Positions 24,277 to 25,701 of a DNA stretch of 25,701 bases are shown piece by piece (the stretch's first letter is position 1; each line of letters begins with the position of its first letter). The position numbers were made by a program, and so were the translations under genes. The stretch comes from JAHHTP01 sp964587555 (GTDB taxonomy: Bacteria > Bacillota > Clostridia > Oscillospirales > Ruminococcaceae). The notes under the pieces are model-generated. The model worked only from the letters and a program-made list of their open reading frames with translations. It had not been told where the DNA came from and ran no database searches. The stretch lies in contig CAZPLR010000027.1 in assembly GCA_964587555.1 (NCBI GenBank), positions 1-25,701 on the forward strand, read 5' to 3'.

Positions 24277-24397
24277 AATAAATGCTGGATTTTATCAGGG
24301 AATCCATGTCTATTTCGTTTTGTCGGCGGACAAAGCGCGAAATCTGCAAAGAGTTTTGCAGGCAGAAGTTTATAAAAATGAAAGAAGGAGGTGCGGT

Positions 24398-24829
24398 ATG
24401 CCTACTTTTAACCAGCTTGTCAGAAAAGGTCGTGCTGTTGTCAGCACCAAGTCGACTGCTCCGGCGTTATTAAAAGGTTACAACTCGATGAAGAAGGTTG
24501 CAATCGATCAGAACTCCCCGCAGAAGCGCGGCGTTTGCACGGCAGTTAAGACAACGACCCCGAAAAAGCCGAACTCTGCGTTAAGAAAGATCGCGAGAGT
24601 TAAGCTGACCAACGGACAGGAAGTTACTTCCTATATTCCGGGTATCGGTCACAACTTACAGGAGCATAGCGTGGTTTTGATCCGTGGCGGACGTGTAAAG
24701 GACTTACCGGGTGTTCGTTATCACATTATTCGTGGTACCTTGGACGCACAGGGTGTAAACAACAGAAACCAGTCCCGCTCGAAATACGGTGCTAAGCGTC
24801 CAAAAGCTGGTGCTGCGAAGAAGAAATAA
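24398..24829 (+). CDS. rpsL: 30S ribosomal protein S12
   Basis: S12 sits at the decoding centre. AAGAAGGAGG lies ahead of the ATG that gives MPTFNQLVRKGR. The 143 residues include the extension seen in Gram-positive S12 (KGYNSMKKVAIDQNSP). TPKKPNSALRK holds K56 and GGRVKDLPGVRYH holds K101, equivalent to E. coli K43 and K88, so the usual streptomycin-resistance changes are absent. The open frame continues upstream to 24179 but lacks similarity and a start signal there. rpsG follows after a 133-bp spacer. Confidence 0.98.
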   Translation: MPTFNQLVRKGRAVVSTKSTAPALLKGYNSMKKVAIDQNSPQKRGVCTAVKTTTPKKPNSALRKIARVKLTNGQEVTSYIPGIGHNLQEHSVVLIRGGRVKDLPGVRYHIIRGTLDAQGVNNRNQSRSKYGAKRPKAGAAKKK

Positions 24830-24834
24830 TTACC

Positions 24835-24929
24835 GTACTTTTTTGTTGCCGTGTATGGCGGATATATGCTTAAAAACAGCGGATATCGCCTGACATTGGA
24901 ACAACGGGAGTTAGTTTTCTTTCGAGTAC
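24835..24929 (+). promoter_or_regulatory. possible structured rpsL-rpsG spacer
   Basis: Three nested pairings are possible: GTACT (24835) with AGTAC (24925), TTGTT (24843) with AACAA (24900), and GGCG-bulge-ATAT (24857-24865) with ATATCGCC (24883-24890). In E. coli S7 represses its operon by binding this same spacer. A similar role here is inference, and the outer stems are short. Confidence 0.35.
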
Positions 24930-24962
24930 CGATGAATTCATTATATGAAGGAGGGAAGTAAA

Positions 24963-25433
24963 GTGCCAAGAAGAGGTAATGTCGCAAAACGTGACGTTTT
25001 GCCGGATCCGCTTTACAATTCTAAACTCGTTACCCGTCTGATCAACAATGTGATGCTGGATGGCAAAAAAGGTGTTGCTCAGAGAATCGTTTACGATGCC
25101 TTTGCTATCGTAGCAGAGAAAACCGGCAAGGACGCCCTAGAGGTTTTCCACGACGCAATGGAAAACATCATGCCGTCCTTAGAGGTTAAAGCCCGCCGTA
25201 TCGGCGGCGCGACCTATCAGGTGCCGATGGAGGTCAGACCGGAAAGACGTGAAACCCTAGGCTTACGTTGGATCGTAACCTATTCTCGCGCCCGTAACGA
25301 GAAGACTATGAAGGAACGTCTTGCAAACGAGCTGTTAGATGCCTTAAACGGCATGGGCGGCGCATGCAAGAGAAAAGAAGACATGCATAAAATGGCTGAA
25401 GCAAACAAAGCGTTTGCGCACTTCAGATTCTGA
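24963..25433 (+). CDS. rpsG: 30S ribosomal protein S7
   Basis: S7 starts assembly of the 30S head by binding the 3' domain of 16S rRNA. The GTG start (MPRRGNVAKRDVLPDP) is 9 nt after GGAGG and gives the usual 156 residues. Conserved parts include SKLVTRLINNVMLDGKKG, KARRIGGATYQVPMEVRPERR and the C-terminal MAEANKAFAHFRF. A 10-bp palindrome, ATGAATTCAT, lies just before the ribosome binding site. It lies between rpsL and fusA, as in the classical str operon. Confidence 0.98.
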   Translation: MPRRGNVAKRDVLPDPLYNSKLVTRLINNVMLDGKKGVAQRIVYDAFAIVAEKTGKDALEVFHDAMENIMPSLEVKARRIGGATYQVPMEVRPERRETLGLRWIVTYSRARNEKTMKERLANELLDALNGMGGACKRKEDMHKMAEANKAFAHFRF

Positions 25434-25438
25434 TCCGA

Positions 25439-25587
25439 AGCGTTTTGAAGTAAGCGGCGGCAAGGCGGGGATAACACTGCGCCTTGCGGACAGAATAAAC
25501 ACTGTATGTGCTGCTTTTGCGCTGAAGAGATGTATTTTTCCGCTGTGCGGACGGGCTTTTTAAGCTTTTCCCGCAGCACAAAACGCT
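25439..25587 (+). promoter_or_regulatory. candidate structured RNA in the rpsG-fusA spacer
   Basis: The 166-bp spacer can form a three-way junction. P1 pairs AGCGTTTT (25439-25446) with AAAACGCT (25580-25587). P2 is the hairpin GCAAGGCG/CGCCTTGC (25460-25487). P3 pairs GTGCTGC (25508-25514) with GCAGCAC (25573-25579), directly stacked on P1. Inside P3 is a short TCCGC/GCGGA hairpin (25539-25551), with CTTTTT shortly after. The fold ends two bases before AAGGAGG of fusA. I know no named riboswitch matching it. Confidence 0.45.
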
Positions 25588-25599
25588 AAGGAGGTTATT

Positions 25600-25701
25600 A
25601 TGCCAAGAGACGTTTCACTTGAAATGACCCGTAATATTGGTATAATGGCTCATATTGATGCTGGTAAAACAACTACTACCGAGCGAATTCTGTTCTATAC
25701 C
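25600..25701 (+). CDS. fusA: elongation factor G (5' part)
   Basis: The first 34 codons of the translocation GTPase EF-G are in the window. AAGGAGG lies 6 nt before the ATG. The protein begins MPRDVSLEMTRNIGIMAHID and continues through the P-loop AHIDAGKTT and the TERILFYT of family members. The gene runs off the right edge. Confidence 0.97.
   Translation, partial: MPRDVSLEMTRNIGIMAHIDAGKTTTTERILFYT

Noticed and set aside
23153..24349. A 398-codon minus-strand frame opposite rpoC
   Set aside because: It is antisense to conserved rpoC sequence and the rpoC terminator; no domain is visible.

Overview
The window looks like a spore-forming member of the Clostridia (Firmicutes). It carries a YunB-type sporulation gene, oadGB-type sodium-pump decarboxylase genes, a Gram-positive form of S12, strong AGGAGG ribosome binding sites, and many sigma-A promoters with 17-bp spacers. 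Base composition is moderately GC-rich, which would suit a gut lineage such as the Oscillospiraceae or Christensenellales, but this placement is inference. I see no tRNA, rRNA, CRISPR array, insertion sequence or phage gene.

Left third (1-9336): dinB (DNA polymerase IV) on the minus strand is followed by a decayed stretch at about 1595-2282 with two broken coding remnants. A two-gene unit follows, encoding an isoprenylcysteine-methyltransferase-like membrane protein and a GNAT acetyltransferase. Next comes oadG-oadB, the membrane part of a Na+-translocating decarboxylase without its alpha or biotin subunits, closed by a strong double hairpin. Convergent to it is a tight minus-strand operon pyrB - hydroxypyruvate-isomerase-like - GNAT - HAD phosphatase. 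Its PyrB carries a C-terminal four-cysteine zinc module like that of the regulatory subunit PyrI. yunB diverges from pyrB.

Middle (9377-15945): a carbohydrate island. A GH92 alpha-mannosidase-like gene diverges from a very large GH106-like hydrolase, which overlaps an SGNH/GDSL esterase-like gene by 4 bp. All three lack a visible signal peptide, so they probably act inside the cell on imported oligosaccharides. The shared intergenic region has one good promoter per direction and a perfect 8-bp inverted repeat at the rightward -35.

Right part (16025-25701): the transcription/translation core. A consensus promoter with a ~255-nt leader precedes rpoB-rpoC; a terminator closes that unit. A new promoter precedes rpsL-rpsG-fusA, and fusA runs off the end. 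rplJ/rplL do not precede rpoB, and the L7Ae-like gene often found between rpoC and rpsL is absent. RpoC has about 90 extra residues between its first zinc site and the catalytic aspartates. Both spacers, rpsL-rpsG and rpsG-fusA, can fold into nested structures that may be regulatory RNAs.

No single clearly new system is proven. The strongest candidates for a second look are the structured rpsG-fusA leader, the PyrB-zinc fusion, the RpoC insertion, the GH92/GH106-like/SGNH island, and a 28-bp in-frame repeat shared between a gene remnant and the adjacent methyltransferase gene.
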